Made by a program: the position numbers and the translations under genes. A DNA stretch of 64,000 nucleotides from Spirochaetia bacterium (GTDB lineage: Bacteria > Spirochaetota > UBA4802 > UBA5550): contig VFJS01000016.1 of the NCBI GenBank assembly GCA_009885955.1, positions 104,293-168,292 on the forward strand, written 5' to 3'. Below the pieces are notes generated by a model. It searched no databases. It was given only the letters and a program-made list of their open reading frames with translations, and was not told the origin of the DNA. Every line of letters starts with the position of its first letter. The first letter of the stretch is position 1. This document shows, in pieces, positions 6,961 through 15,430 of this stretch.

Positions 6961-7641
6961 CTAATCAATAAAATATCCATCCACCTGGTCTTCCCATCCG
7001 TATGCCCCGCGGATTGACGGATAAAGGCAGAGTTCATGGAACTTTATGCATTCAAGAGCATGTTCCGGTACAGGAGACTGTATGTTTCTGAATACTGCAA
7101 TTTGCTGCTGTGCCGGGTGGCCCATGGGAAAAACAGCAAGCCCGTCAGCCCTCAGGGTATCAAGGACATTGAGCGGCCTGGTGATGCATCCTGCAAAGAT
7201 TATCGCTGCATCAAAATCCTCAAATCCATCAAGATTCTCATAGAGCGTACCGTCTCCGGTAAAATGTTTTATATTTCTGAATCCCTCCCGTGAAAGGGTG
7301 CTTTTGGCTTTCCGGGCAAGTTCATCGTGTAATTCAATGGTCATAACCTCATGCGCCAGGGATGCAATGACGGCAGTGGAATAGCCGGAGCCTGTGCCAA
7401 TCTCCAGCACCCTGGACTTTTTATTCAGTCCCATGAACCTGATCATTCTGAGCAGAGTCGCCGGGTCATCACCGGTTTCTCCACAGCCGATGAATAGAGG
7501 TTCAAAAGAATAAACGGAGTCAATGAACAGCGGATCGAAAAAATTTTCCCTCTCAATTCCATTCACGGCATGCATAAGTTTTTTATCGAACCCGCCGGAT
7601 TTTTTCAGTTCATTAATAAATTTTACTTTTTTCTTGAGCAT
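6961..7641 (-). CDS. Protein-L-isoaspartate O-methyltransferase-like protein
   Basis: This 226-residue protein matches the Pcm family: an N-terminal helical cap, then V-L-E-I-G-T-G-S-G-Y-S-T-A-V (motif I, about residue 83) and L-R-A-D-G-L-A-V-F-P-M-G. Pcm enzymes methylate isoaspartyl residues in aged proteins for repair. The cap motif usually read D-x-P-L-P-I-G appears as S-F-E-P-L-F-I-G, a mild deviation, so the substrate may differ. It is the last gene of the rpsF operon, 24 bases after mlaE. Confidence 0.8.
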   Translation of the reverse strand: MLKKKVKFINELKKSGGFDKKLMHAVNGIERENFFDPLFIDSVYSFEPLFIGCGETGDDPATLLRMIRFMGLNKKSRVLEIGTGSGYSTAVIASLAHEVMTIELHDELARKAKSTLSREGFRNIKHFTGDGTLYENLDGFEDFDAAIIFAGCITRPLNVLDTLRADGLAVFPMGHPAQQQIAVFRNIQSPVPEHALECIKFHELCLYPSIRGAYGWEDQVDGYFID

Positions 7642-7665
7642 ATACCGGCCGCGGTTATCTGTTTT

Positions 7666-8448
7666 CTATCTCTCTATAAACTGGAGAAGGTAAGTCAGGA
7701 AATAATCGGATATAAGAATGGCCATGGATGATTTTACAACAGCCTGTATTGTGGATTTTCCCACCCCTTCGGCACCGCCCTCGGTACGGAACCCCTGGTA
7801 ACATGAGATAATCGCAATTTCCATTCCGAAGAATACCGATTTAATCAGGCCGGTGGTAAAATCCGAAACCCGTATGTATTGAAGAATATTCTCCACATAT
7901 TTATCCAGGGTTATTTCAAGGGAAATATAGGCAATGGCTGCCCCGCCCAGAACGCCGACAAGGTCAGTAATGATGGTAAGGATAGGGGTCATCATGAGGC
8001 AGCCCAGGAACCTAGGAACTCCGAGGTACTGAATCGGGTTGGCCCACAGTGTCCTCAGAGCGTCGATCTGCTCCGTCACCTTCATCGTCCCAATTTCCGC
8101 GGCGATCGATGAGCCGACCCTTCCGGCAAGGAGGAGCGCCGTGAGGACAGGGCAGAGTTCCCTGAAGAGTGATATGGTAACGGCGCTTCCTATGAATATG
8201 GATGATCCTGACATGAGCGCATCCATGGATCTGCCTATCTGATATGCCATTACCATGCCGGTGAAAAAAAGTGTTATCGCTGTGACGGGAAGGGATTTAT
8301 AGCCTATCTCAATCATCTGGTTGACAATGCTTCTGCTGTCAAAGGGGGGCCTGAAGGTCCATTTTATTGTATCTTTAAAAAAAATAAAATACCCCCCGAT
8401 CTCTTCCATGAAAATCAGGATAGGACTCCTGGTATCAATGGAATTCAT
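7666..8448 (-). CDS. mlaE: MlaE-family ABC transporter permease
   Basis: The 260-residue inner-membrane protein has about five to six membrane helices. It carries the family segment L-F-R-E-L-C-P-V-L-T-A-L-L-L-A-G-R-V-G with A-A-E-I-G-T-M-K-V-T-E-Q-I-D-A-L, the EQ-loop that contacts the ATPase. MlaE permeases with MlaF and MCE proteins move phospholipids between the two membranes. No ATPase or MCE gene is nearby, so the partners must be encoded elsewhere. The start overlaps the end of dnaB by 14 bases. Confidence 0.92.
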   Translation of the reverse strand: MNSIDTRSPILIFMEEIGGYFIFFKDTIKWTFRPPFDSRSIVNQMIEIGYKSLPVTAITLFFTGMVMAYQIGRSMDALMSGSSIFIGSAVTISLFRELCPVLTALLLAGRVGSSIAAEIGTMKVTEQIDALRTLWANPIQYLGVPRFLGCLMMTPILTIITDLVGVLGGAAIAYISLEITLDKYVENILQYIRVSDFTTGLIKSVFFGMEIAIISCYQGFRTEGGAEGVGKSTIQAVVKSSMAILISDYFLTYLLQFIER

Positions 8449-9793
8449 CGGAAGGGTTTGCCTCGCTGTAGGAATGGGTCTTTGAGAGGTTGCTGAACTT
8501 GGTGTACTGTTCCCAGAATTTCAGGGATATTGTACCGGTGGGGCCGTTTCTCTGCTTCGCTATTATTATATCTGCGATCCCCTTTTTTTCCGATTCCTTC
8601 TTAACCTTTTCCTCCCGGTAAATGAACATAACCACATCGGCGTCCTGTTCAATAGCCCCCGATTCCCTGAGGTCGGAAAGGTTGGGGATTTGATCCACCC
8701 TTGTTTCAACGGCCCTTGAGAGCTGAGACAGGGCAATGACAGGTATGGAAAGTTCCCTGGCGAGCTGTTTCAGCATTCGCGATATCTCGGCAATCTGCTG
8801 GTGCCTCTCAGCCTTGAGCATACTCGTTATGAGCTGAAGATAATCGACTACCACGATGCCAAGGGGGATCTTCATGGCAAGTCTGCGGGCCTTGTGCATA
8901 ATCTGCAGTATGGTCATGGACGGCGTATCATCAATATACATGGGGGAGGCTGAAAGGATGTTTGATACCCTGAATATCTCCTCGAGCTGCTCCTTGCTGG
9001 TGTATCCGGTTCTCACAAGCTGGGAATCCACCATGGCTTCAATGCAGAGCATCCTCATGCCCAGCTGAATCGCCGGCATTTCGAGCGAGAAGAAAAGGAC
9101 AGGCTTTTTTTCCTGAATTGCCACGGTGTTCATAATGTTCAGGGCAAGGGCCGTTTTCCCCATTCCGGGCCTGGATGCGATTATGATGAGTTCGGAGCCG
9201 TGAAATCCGGTAAGCTTGTCATCAATGTCCTTGAATCCGGAGGAAATCCCGGTGACCAGGTTTTTTGTAGTATTCCATTTTATAATATTTTTAAGTGTTT
9301 CATCGATTACAACATCAATCGGCTTGTAGTCCGATGTGATTCTTTTTTCGGTGATCTGGAAGATATCCCTTTCAACCTCATCGATGAGTTCATCTGTGTC
9401 TCTTGCCATGTCGTGGCATTTTTCCACGGCATTCGTTGCAGCCTCAATGAGTTTTCTCCTGAGGCTGATATTTTTAATTCTCCTGGCGTAATATTCCGCA
9501 TTGGCCGAGGTCGATGCCGACTGGTAAAGCTCAACAAGTGAGGCCTCTCCGCCAATTGAATCAAAAAGGCCCTTGTCTTCAATCCTTTTCTTTAAAGTAG
9601 TAAGATCAACCGGGAGGTTCTTCTTTTCCAGTTCCAGGATAGCATCGAAGATAATACGGTGCTTATCAAGATAGAAATCCTCCGGATGGAGGATTTCTGA
9701 AACTTTAAAAAGTGCCTCCCTGCTGAGCAGTGCTGAAGCAAGGCAGGCCATTTCGGTGTCGACGTCCTGTGGAGGAAGTCTGTCTATTGCCAT
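8435..9793 (-). CDS. dnaB: Replicative DNA helicase DnaB
   Basis: The 452-residue protein has the N-terminal DnaB domain (P-P-Q-D-V-D-T-E-M-A-C-L-A-S-A) and a RecA-like motor. Walker A S-R-P-G-M-G-K-T-A-L lies near residue 210, Walker B I-V-V-V-D-Y-L-Q-L follows, and L-S-D-L-R-E-S-G-A-I-E-Q-D-A-D is the conserved late motif. It unwinds DNA at the replication fork as a hexamer. AAGGAA precedes the start, two bases after the rplI stop. Confidence 0.97.
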   Translation of the reverse strand: MAIDRLPPQDVDTEMACLASALLSREALFKVSEILHPEDFYLDKHRIIFDAILELEKKNLPVDLTTLKKRIEDKGLFDSIGGEASLVELYQSASTSANAEYYARRIKNISLRRKLIEAATNAVEKCHDMARDTDELIDEVERDIFQITEKRITSDYKPIDVVIDETLKNIIKWNTTKNLVTGISSGFKDIDDKLTGFHGSELIIIASRPGMGKTALALNIMNTVAIQEKKPVLFFSLEMPAIQLGMRMLCIEAMVDSQLVRTGYTSKEQLEEIFRVSNILSASPMYIDDTPSMTILQIMHKARRLAMKIPLGIVVVDYLQLITSMLKAERHQQIAEISRMLKQLARELSIPVIALSQLSRAVETRVDQIPNLSDLRESGAIEQDADVVMFIYREEKVKKESEKKGIADIIIAKQRNGPTGTISLKFWEQYTKFSNLSKTHSYSEANPSDEFH

Positions 9794-9796
9794 TGA

Positions 9797-10240
9797 TTAT
9801 TCCTTGTCTACTATGACCTTTATTATTGCAGTGAATCCTTCATGGAGCTTTACAGGTATTTCATACTCACCAGCCTGCTTTATCGGTGCTTCAAGTACGA
9901 TCTTCCTTTTGTCTATATCAAAGCCCTTTTCATTGAGCTTTTTGGCGATATCCATGGATGTGACAGAGCCGAAGAGTTTTCCTTCCTCTCCTGTCTGAAC
10001 GATTATTTTGATCTCCACATTCTTCAGTTCTTCGGCATATTTTTCAACCTTCTTTTTCCGCTTATCCTTTTTCAGCTTTATGAGCTTTTTCTGGTGCTCT
10101 ATCACTCTTTTGCTGCTGTCGCTGGCCGGGATGACAAGCTTTTTGGGAAGAAGAAAATTTCTTGCATAGCCTTCAGCTACTTCCTTTATGTCTCCGGCAT
10201 CGCCGAGGTTTTTAATGTCCTGCTGCAGTATGACTTTCAT
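9797..10240 (-). CDS. rplI: 50S ribosomal protein L9
   Basis: The 147-residue L9 has the N-terminal rRNA-binding domain (M-K-V-I-L-Q-Q-D-I-K-N-L-G, then G-Y-A-R-N-F-L-L-P), a long Lys/Glu helix and the C-terminal domain (L-F-G-S-V-T-S-M-D-I-A). AGGAG precedes the ATG. Its place between the DUF2232 gene and dnaB is conserved in many bacteria. Confidence 0.97.
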   Translation of the reverse strand: MKVILQQDIKNLGDAGDIKEVAEGYARNFLLPKKLVIPASDSSKRVIEHQKKLIKLKKDKRKKKVEKYAEELKNVEIKIIVQTGEEGKLFGSVTSMDIAKKLNEKGFDIDKRKIVLEAPIKQAGEYEIPVKLHEGFTAIIKVIVDKE

Positions 10241-10335
10241 AACAGACTCCTGGGTATTAGTTTTAATTAATTTAATTTCATGTTACCTAATTTATTTACT
10301 GGCTGAAATCCGGCCTTTCAGGTTTGATCTATTTT

Positions 10336-11199
10336 TTATTCAGCCGGTTTTTTATTCAGCTTTCTGAAATCCGCCCATAGATCAAGGGCTCCAAAACCGG
10401 TTAATAGTATTAATATGAATAATATCATTTCCATGCCTGAAAATAGTAAGATGGCAATCAGGAAATAAAACATAGCTGTGGACCAGCCCTTTTTTAATAA
10501 GAAAAATTTTATTACTCCTAATGCCTGAACCAGGTAGAGGAATGAAGATATGAGCGCCGTGTTAATTCCGGCGAGGTATATAAAATAAAATTTTACTTTA
10601 TCGGCAAGGAGAAAGGCCCCCCATCCTGATATCAGGGCAAAAATCAGGTAGTCGTTGAGCTGGAAATATTCCAGCCCGTTTACCGTTGCATTAAAACGGA
10701 GCATGAAAATCCTTATCATAATAAATGAAAATGCCGCAAGTATCAGAGAGTAAAAAAAGGAACTGAATGGCACCAGGTCGTATGCTATTGTTATATACCT
10801 GTCATAATCATTTTTTAACAGGCTCATTTTATCTTCCGGAACATTGTAGCTTTTCAGCATATCCAGCATTATTTTTTTTGAATCTTCCAGTATATCAACA
10901 TTCATATTAAACTTGAGAAAATAGAAGTTGCCTGTGAAGAGTATGGTCAGCACCAGGGTTGATGCCAGTAAATAAAATTTCAAAGATCTCATTGCCCTGA
11001 AGGTTATTCCCCCAAGGCTCCCCAGAATCAACGGGGCAATCAGGGAAGGAAAATCCCTCCCGTAACCTCCCTTTATGAAGGGGATTGACAGAATCGGCAT
11101 GAAGATTACTGCTCCCTTCCATCCCCATTTATAGAAGATAAAGGTCGATGTAATTAAAAATACCGCTCCGATTATTGCTGCAGTAAAAAGTGAATCCAC
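10336..11199 (-). CDS. DUF2232 (YybS-like) integral membrane protein
   Basis: This 287-residue hydrophobic protein has about eight membrane segments and sits between rpsR and rplI, where the DUF2232/YybS family is found in many bacteria. Function is unknown. The start is GTG at 11199, a few bases after the rpsR stop at 11206. The length and the F-Y-L-V-Q-A-L-G-type C-terminal segment fit the family. Confidence 0.75.
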   Translation of the reverse strand: MDSLFTAAIIGAVFLITSTFIFYKWGWKGAVIFMPILSIPFIKGGYGRDFPSLIAPLILGSLGGITFRAMRSLKFYLLASTLVLTILFTGNFYFLKFNMNVDILEDSKKIMLDMLKSYNVPEDKMSLLKNDYDRYITIAYDLVPFSSFFYSLILAAFSFIMIRIFMLRFNATVNGLEYFQLNDYLIFALISGWGAFLLADKVKFYFIYLAGINTALISSFLYLVQALGVIKFFLLKKGWSTAMFYFLIAILLFSGMEMILFILILLTGFGALDLWADFRKLNKKPAE

Positions 11200-11205
11200 A
11201 CCCTT

Positions 11206-11709
11206 TTATTTTTCTAAATACGGGATTAAAGCAATATGTCTTGCCCTTTTGATGGCTGCTGACAGCTCCCTCTGATGGTTCGCGCATGTTCCTGTAACTC
11301 TGCGGGGTAGAATCTTGCCCCTGTCGGTTATAAACCTTCCAACTATTTCAGAGCTTTTATAATCAATTTTAAGCGTTTTATCCAGGCAGAATCTGCACAT
11401 TTTTTTCTTGAACTTGGACATTCTGGGCATCATGTCGGGCTTCTCCATTCTTCTGTGCCCGGTTGTTTCCTTGGCGCTGGTTGAGGAATCATCAGAACTG
11501 TGCTTTACATAATGTCTTTTCTCAGTTTTTTCAAATCTCGGTTTTCTATCATATCCTTCTGATGTATTGGGCCTTTTCTTCTCGCCCTGTTCTCCGCTGG
11601 TCTGCTGTACCGGGGCGCCCTCTACTTTAATCGGCTCCACAACCGGCTCCGGTTTCTGCTCACCTGTATTTATCGTATTATCTTCTGTTTTGTTAATTTC
11701 TGAACTCAT
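11206..11709 (-). CDS. rpsR: 30S ribosomal protein S18 with a long charged N-terminal extension
   Basis: Residues from about 97 onward are a complete S18, including C-R-F-C, I-D-Y-K-S, G-R-F-I-T-D-R-G-K-I-L-P-R-R and C-A-N-H-Q-R. The Cys set of a zinc-binding S18 is kept. Before it lies an extension of about 95 residues rich in Glu, Lys, Thr and Ser with no predicted fold. An internal ATG pair (M-M-P-R-M-S-K-F) preceded by GGAGAAG could give a normal-length S18 of about 75 residues. The upstream ATG at 11709 also has a purine-rich GGGGTAG before it, so both starts are possible. Confidence 0.9.
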   Translation of the reverse strand: MSSEINKTEDNTINTGEQKPEPVVEPIKVEGAPVQQTSGEQGEKKRPNTSEGYDRKPRFEKTEKRHYVKHSSDDSSTSAKETTGHRRMEKPDMMPRMSKFKKKMCRFCLDKTLKIDYKSSEIVGRFITDRGKILPRRVTGTCANHQRELSAAIKRARHIALIPYLEK

Positions 11710-11733
11710 TTTCTACCCCGTTCTATATAATAA

Positions 11734-12174
11734 TTAAAATGGTATATCGTCATCTGAAAAAGGTTTTTCTTCACTAGCTCCTGGCTCATGGTATTCATTT
11801 GATGTCACAGCTTCACCATGATAGTCCGCCCCGTCCGACTGCGACTTGGGCGATAGAAACTGAAAATTATCAATTACAACCTCTATGGAGGAACGTTTTT
11901 TTCCATCGGGATCATCCCATGAATGCTGTTTCAGCCTGCCGTCAACTCCGATCCGCTGGCCTTTTTTACAATACTGGGCAATCACATCGGCAGCCTTGCT
12001 CCATGCCGTGCATTTAATGAAGGATACCTCCTCCTTTTTCTCGCCCGCAATAGCATAGGTCCTGTTCGTAGCAATGGTGAAATCCGTTACCGAAGTCCCA
12101 TTGGGAGTATGCCGCAATTCCGGATCCTTAACCAACCGGCCTATCAAAATTACTTTATTAATATCGCCTGCCAT
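11734..12174 (-). CDS. ssb: Single-stranded DNA-binding protein
   Basis: The 146-residue protein has an N-terminal OB fold (I-N-K-V-I-L-I-G-R-L-V-K-D-P-E-L-R) and an acidic C-terminal tip ending D-D-D-I-P-F, which recruits partner proteins. It coats single-stranded DNA in replication and repair. AAGGAAGG precedes the ATG. It is the second gene of the rpsF operon. Confidence 0.97.
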   Translation of the reverse strand: MAGDINKVILIGRLVKDPELRHTPNGTSVTDFTIATNRTYAIAGEKKEEVSFIKCTAWSKAADVIAQYCKKGQRIGVDGRLKQHSWDDPDGKKRSSIEVVIDNFQFLSPKSQSDGADYHGEAVTSNEYHEPGASEEKPFSDDDIPF

Positions 12175-12189
12175 TTATCTATCCCTTCC

Positions 12190-12477
12190 TTACGCGGTTT
12201 TTTTGGCGTTGATCTTGATAAAGAGGTAGCGAAGAATGTCGGCCTGCAGATTAAAATCGTTTTTCATCTTTTTAATCGTTTCCGGTCCGGCCTCTATGTT
12301 ATAATAGAAGTAATAAGCGTTGGTTTCCCTGTCGATATGGTAGGCGAGTTTTCTTAACCCCCAGGGTTCATCCAGGATGATATTTACCTTGTTTTTGCTG
12401 AAAATATCCTTAACTTTTTCTTTTAAAGGATCAATGTCCTTGTTCCTTAAAATCATAACTAATTCATAATTCACCAT
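12190..12477 (-). CDS. rpsF: 30S ribosomal protein S6
   Basis: This 95-residue S6 has the typical Y-E-L-V-M-I-L-R start and an A-Y-Y-F-Y-Y-N-I-E-A strand. The ATG at 12477 (M-V-N-Y-E) is chosen because GGAG lies about eight bases before it; the in-phase ATG at 12483 touches the same GGAG and is too close. S6 pairs with S18 on the small subunit, and the gene heads the operon. Confidence 0.95.
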   Translation of the reverse strand: MVNYELVMILRNKDIDPLKEKVKDIFSKNKVNIILDEPWGLRKLAYHIDRETNAYYFYYNIEAGPETIKKMKNDFNLQADILRYLFIKINAKKTA

Positions 12478-12610
12478 TCTCATCTCCTTCCTGTGGTATT
12501 AGCTGCTAAAATACATAAAGTAGTTTTTAGCAGAAAGGTTATGCAATATTTAATTAAGCCCTTTTTTTTTCAACAAAATTTCTATAATATTAAAATTTTA
12601 AATAAAATAC

Positions 12611-12647
12611 TTGACATGTTTGTAAATATTTAGTTATTGTAAATATT
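12611..12647 (+). promoter_or_regulatory. Promoter and direct-repeat operator of the cupin regulator gene
   Basis: TTGACA at 12611-12616 is followed 18 bases later by TATTGT (12635-12640). TGTAAATATT occurs at 12621-12630 and again at 12638-12647, 17 bases apart and overlapping the promoter. Regulators of this family often repress their own gene, so these are candidate binding sites (inference). Confidence 0.55.
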
Positions 12648-12756
12648 GATAAATACAAAATATTTTGTATGGAAGGCTTAAATAACTTATTTTGTACATA
12701 TAATTATTAATAAGCAATAAAATTTCAATCAGATTTTATATTCAGGAATTTTTTTT

Positions 12757-13299
12757 ATGAATCTTGGAAATATTTTGAAAAAACACCGGAAAAGCAACAG
12801 GCTTACATTGAAAATTGTTGCTGATCGGGCAGGAATATCGGAAGGATTTTTAAGCCAGATAGAAAATAATGTAAATTCTCCTTCAGTGGAAACCTTGATG
12901 AACATCTGCGGTGCCATAGGCGTTAATGCCGGAGATATCCTCACCCAGGTGGAAAGTCAGGAAAAGCTTTCCCTGATAAAAAAAAGTGAATGGGAAGATA
13001 TCGAAATTCCCCCTTCAGGATTTGCAACAAGAAGATTTTTCCCCCCTGAAAACAGGTCTGAAATTGACAGCGCAATAATTATCTTTGAGCCCGGAAAGAA
13101 CATCCCGGGCAGGAAAAATGTTAAAAACAGCCAGGAGATACTCTGTGTACTTAAGGGGAGTATTCAATTTTTATATGGCGAAAAAGTTCTAAATTTAACT
13201 GAAGGCGATTCTTTTCATTATTGGACATACCCGGAAAAACAGATGATCAGCAATAACAGCTCTTCTAACGCTGTGGTGCTATGGATTGGAACAATATAG
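12757..13299 (+). CDS. XRE-family regulator with C-terminal cupin domain
   Basis: The 180-residue protein has a helix-turn-helix at about residues 4-60 (L-T-L-K-I-V-A-D-R-A-G-I-S-E-G-F-L-S-Q-I-E) and a cupin fold at about 105-178 (L-K-G-S-I-Q-F-L-Y-G-E). This family senses a small molecule through the cupin and controls neighbouring metabolic genes. It stands 62 bases before the thiolase operon on the same strand and is the likely regulator of it. Confidence 0.9.
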   Translation: MNLGNILKKHRKSNRLTLKIVADRAGISEGFLSQIENNVNSPSVETLMNICGAIGVNAGDILTQVESQEKLSLIKKSEWEDIEIPPSGFATRRFFPPENRSEIDSAIIIFEPGKNIPGRKNVKNSQEILCVLKGSIQFLYGEKVLNLTEGDSFHYWTYPEKQMISNNSSSNAVVLWIGTI

Positions 13300-13361
13300 T
13301 TATTATGTTTTAATAACTATTATATATTAAAACGTATTTACGAGTTAAAGAGGTACTTTTT

Positions 13362-14798
13362 ATGATTAAATTCAGCAAGGAACAGCTTAAAGCGCCAAGA
13401 TTTCTCAGACCGGTTTACCTTGTTACTGCCGGCCAGTCAAAATTTGACAGGGCAATGCCGGATAAACGGACTGAGGAGATTTGTGTCGATGCCCTCACTA
13501 TGGCCGCGGAGTTGATAAATGTATCACCGGCAGAATTAAAAAGCTACATACATTCCTGTTACTATGGACATTTTGCTGATCATTTCGGCGACCAGCTTCT
13601 TGGAGAGGCTTTAATCCATGACAGGCTCGGCCTGGATCCGCTGGGCAATGTCGGAGTTAAGACAGGCGGGGCCACAGGCGGATCAACACTCTGGGAGGCC
13701 GCGAAGGCCGTGGCTTCCGGATATTCCGACTGCGTCCTTGCCATGGGATGGGAAAGGATGGACGAGGTTCCAACTGATGAAGGGAACTTCCTTATATCCT
13801 GCGCTGCGGATAAGGACTGGGAGAGCCCCCTTGGCCATATCTATACAGGGTACTATGCGGTTATGGCACAGAGATACTGGCAGATATTCGGCAAGGCCGA
13901 AGATTCTTTCAGGAGAACCCTGGCCGAGATTTCTGTTAAGCACCATGGATATGCCAGGATGAACCCCTGGGCGCAGGCCCCCATGAAAATTACCGTGGAT
14001 GATGTACTGAATTCACCGGTAGTGGCATATCCCCTCAGGGCGCTGGACTGCTGTCTCATGAGTGTGGGCGCTGCCTGCGCGATTATCTGTGATGAAGAGA
14101 CTGCTATGAAGCTTTCAAAAAATTCGCCCCATAAACCGCTGAGGATATGGGTCACAGCTGGATCGCATTCACTCCGCCCTGCTGACAGGTTAAACATGGA
14201 GATACCGCTGCTGCCAAATGAAACAGCAGAACAGTATAAAGACATGGAAAAAAGATTTCCAGGAGCCGACAGGTATCCGGGATTCACCGGGTTTCTGGGC
14301 GCGCGGATGTGCGCGCATTACGCCTATGGTATGACAGGGATAAAGGACCCCACTGAAGACCTTGATGTCATAGAACTTCACGATGCCTTTACCATAAGCG
14401 ATGTTCAGTCCTATGAGGACATTGGAATCAGGCCCTATGGCCAGGGGAGGACATATGTTGAATCCGGTGACTGCTATCATACAAATCCAAAGACGGGAAA
14501 ACCGGGGAAGCTCCCTTCAAACCTCTCCGGAGGCCTCATCGGGTGCATGCATGCTGTTGGAGCAACGGGTATCATGCAGGCCTTTGAAGTGGCATCTCAC
14601 CTCTGGAACAGGTGGGCTGAATTTCACGGAGATGAGAAGAGATGGAAAAAGTTTGACCGCCAGAAGCCAGCCGACTGGACCGATTTACAGGTAAAGGGCG
14701 CGAAAAGAGGGCTGGCCATCAGCCATGCAGGAGTGGGATCCCATGTTACATGCACCGTGTTAATGGATCCTGATCATGTGATAAAAAAAGACGCATAA
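13362..14798 (+). CDS. Thiolase-fold acyl-CoA protein (SCP2-type), nucleophilic Cys not evident
   Basis: The 478-residue protein has the thiolase superfamily layout. It shows E-L-H-D-A-F-T near residue 337, N-L-S-G-G-L-I-G-C-M-H-A-V-G-A-T-G near 390 and G-V-G-S-H-V-T-C-T-V-L at the end. The segment that normally carries the nucleophilic Cys reads V-K-T-G-G-A-T-G-G-S near residue 103, without Cys. The enzyme may therefore cleave or form C-C bonds by a route other than classic thiolysis, as in the Cys-less Ltp2-type aldolases. GAGGT precedes the ATG. The DUF35 gene follows by 19 bases, and thiolases of this type usually need such a partner. The substrate is unknown. Confidence 0.85.
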   Translation: MIKFSKEQLKAPRFLRPVYLVTAGQSKFDRAMPDKRTEEICVDALTMAAELINVSPAELKSYIHSCYYGHFADHFGDQLLGEALIHDRLGLDPLGNVGVKTGGATGGSTLWEAAKAVASGYSDCVLAMGWERMDEVPTDEGNFLISCAADKDWESPLGHIYTGYYAVMAQRYWQIFGKAEDSFRRTLAEISVKHHGYARMNPWAQAPMKITVDDVLNSPVVAYPLRALDCCLMSVGAACAIICDEETAMKLSKNSPHKPLRIWVTAGSHSLRPADRLNMEIPLLPNETAEQYKDMEKRFPGADRYPGFTGFLGARMCAHYAYGMTGIKDPTEDLDVIELHDAFTISDVQSYEDIGIRPYGQGRTYVESGDCYHTNPKTGKPGKLPSNLSGGLIGCMHAVGATGIMQAFEVASHLWNRWAEFHGDEKRWKKFDRQKPADWTDLQVKGAKRGLAISHAGVGSHVTCTVLMDPDHVIKKDA

Positions 14799-14817
14799 TG
14801 AACAAAGGAGAATTGTC

Positions 14818-15408
14818 ATGAGCAGATTTGCAGATGTTTATGTAAAAAATAATAAGTACAGGATCAATGGTGATTTCCATCATATGACACCTAACCTCCC
14901 CATCAGGGATGCTGACAACGGTATGAAACTTCTTGGAGTGACAAATCCCAGGGAGATGACATACATACATTCATACGGCGGCGAAGCGGTTTTTTTTGAG
15001 TCGTTGAGTCAGGGAAAATTGATGGCAACAAGATGCGACAGCAAAAACTGCGACAGCAAAGGGGTCATTTATCAGCCCTTCAGGATCCATTGCCCCGACT
15101 GTCTCGGAAAAAATACCATCTTTGATATGACTGATATCGCAAAAAAGACATCAAAGATTTATACATTCATGGTATGTGAGCGTTCCGGGGCATTCAACAT
15201 TCTTGAAAAGCCTATCAAGTTTATCAATATTGAATTTGAAGGTGTCCCGACTATTTTGATGAGCTACATGTCACTGGGCGAGCCTAAGTTTGGTTTGAAA
15301 GTGGTGCCTATCTTCAAGAAACAGGACCCGTCTTATACAATTGTAGACCTTTCCTGGGTACCGGCAGGGACGGATAAAAAAGATCTTCCCAACGGTTTCA
15401 GTTTCTAG
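14818..15408 (+). CDS. DUF35 OB-fold protein with zinc ribbon, partner of the thiolase
   Basis: The 196-residue protein has a zinc ribbon at about residues 69-97 (C-D-S-K-N-C then C-P-D-C) and a C-terminal OB fold (I-Y-T-F-M-V-C-E-R-S-G-A-F). DUF35 proteins bind thiolase-like enzymes and help with acyl-CoA substrates, as in archaeal thiolase complexes, BbsA of anaerobic toluene degradation and the Ltp2/ChsH2 aldolase. AAAGGAG precedes the ATG at 14818. Confidence 0.88.
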   Translation: MSRFADVYVKNNKYRINGDFHHMTPNLPIRDADNGMKLLGVTNPREMTYIHSYGGEAVFFESLSQGKLMATRCDSKNCDSKGVIYQPFRIHCPDCLGKNTIFDMTDIAKKTSKIYTFMVCERSGAFNILEKPIKFINIEFEGVPTILMSYMSLGEPKFGLKVVPIFKKQDPSYTIVDLSWVPAGTDKKDLPNGFSF

Positions 15409-15430
15409 TAAAAAAATATTGAGGGTTGAT

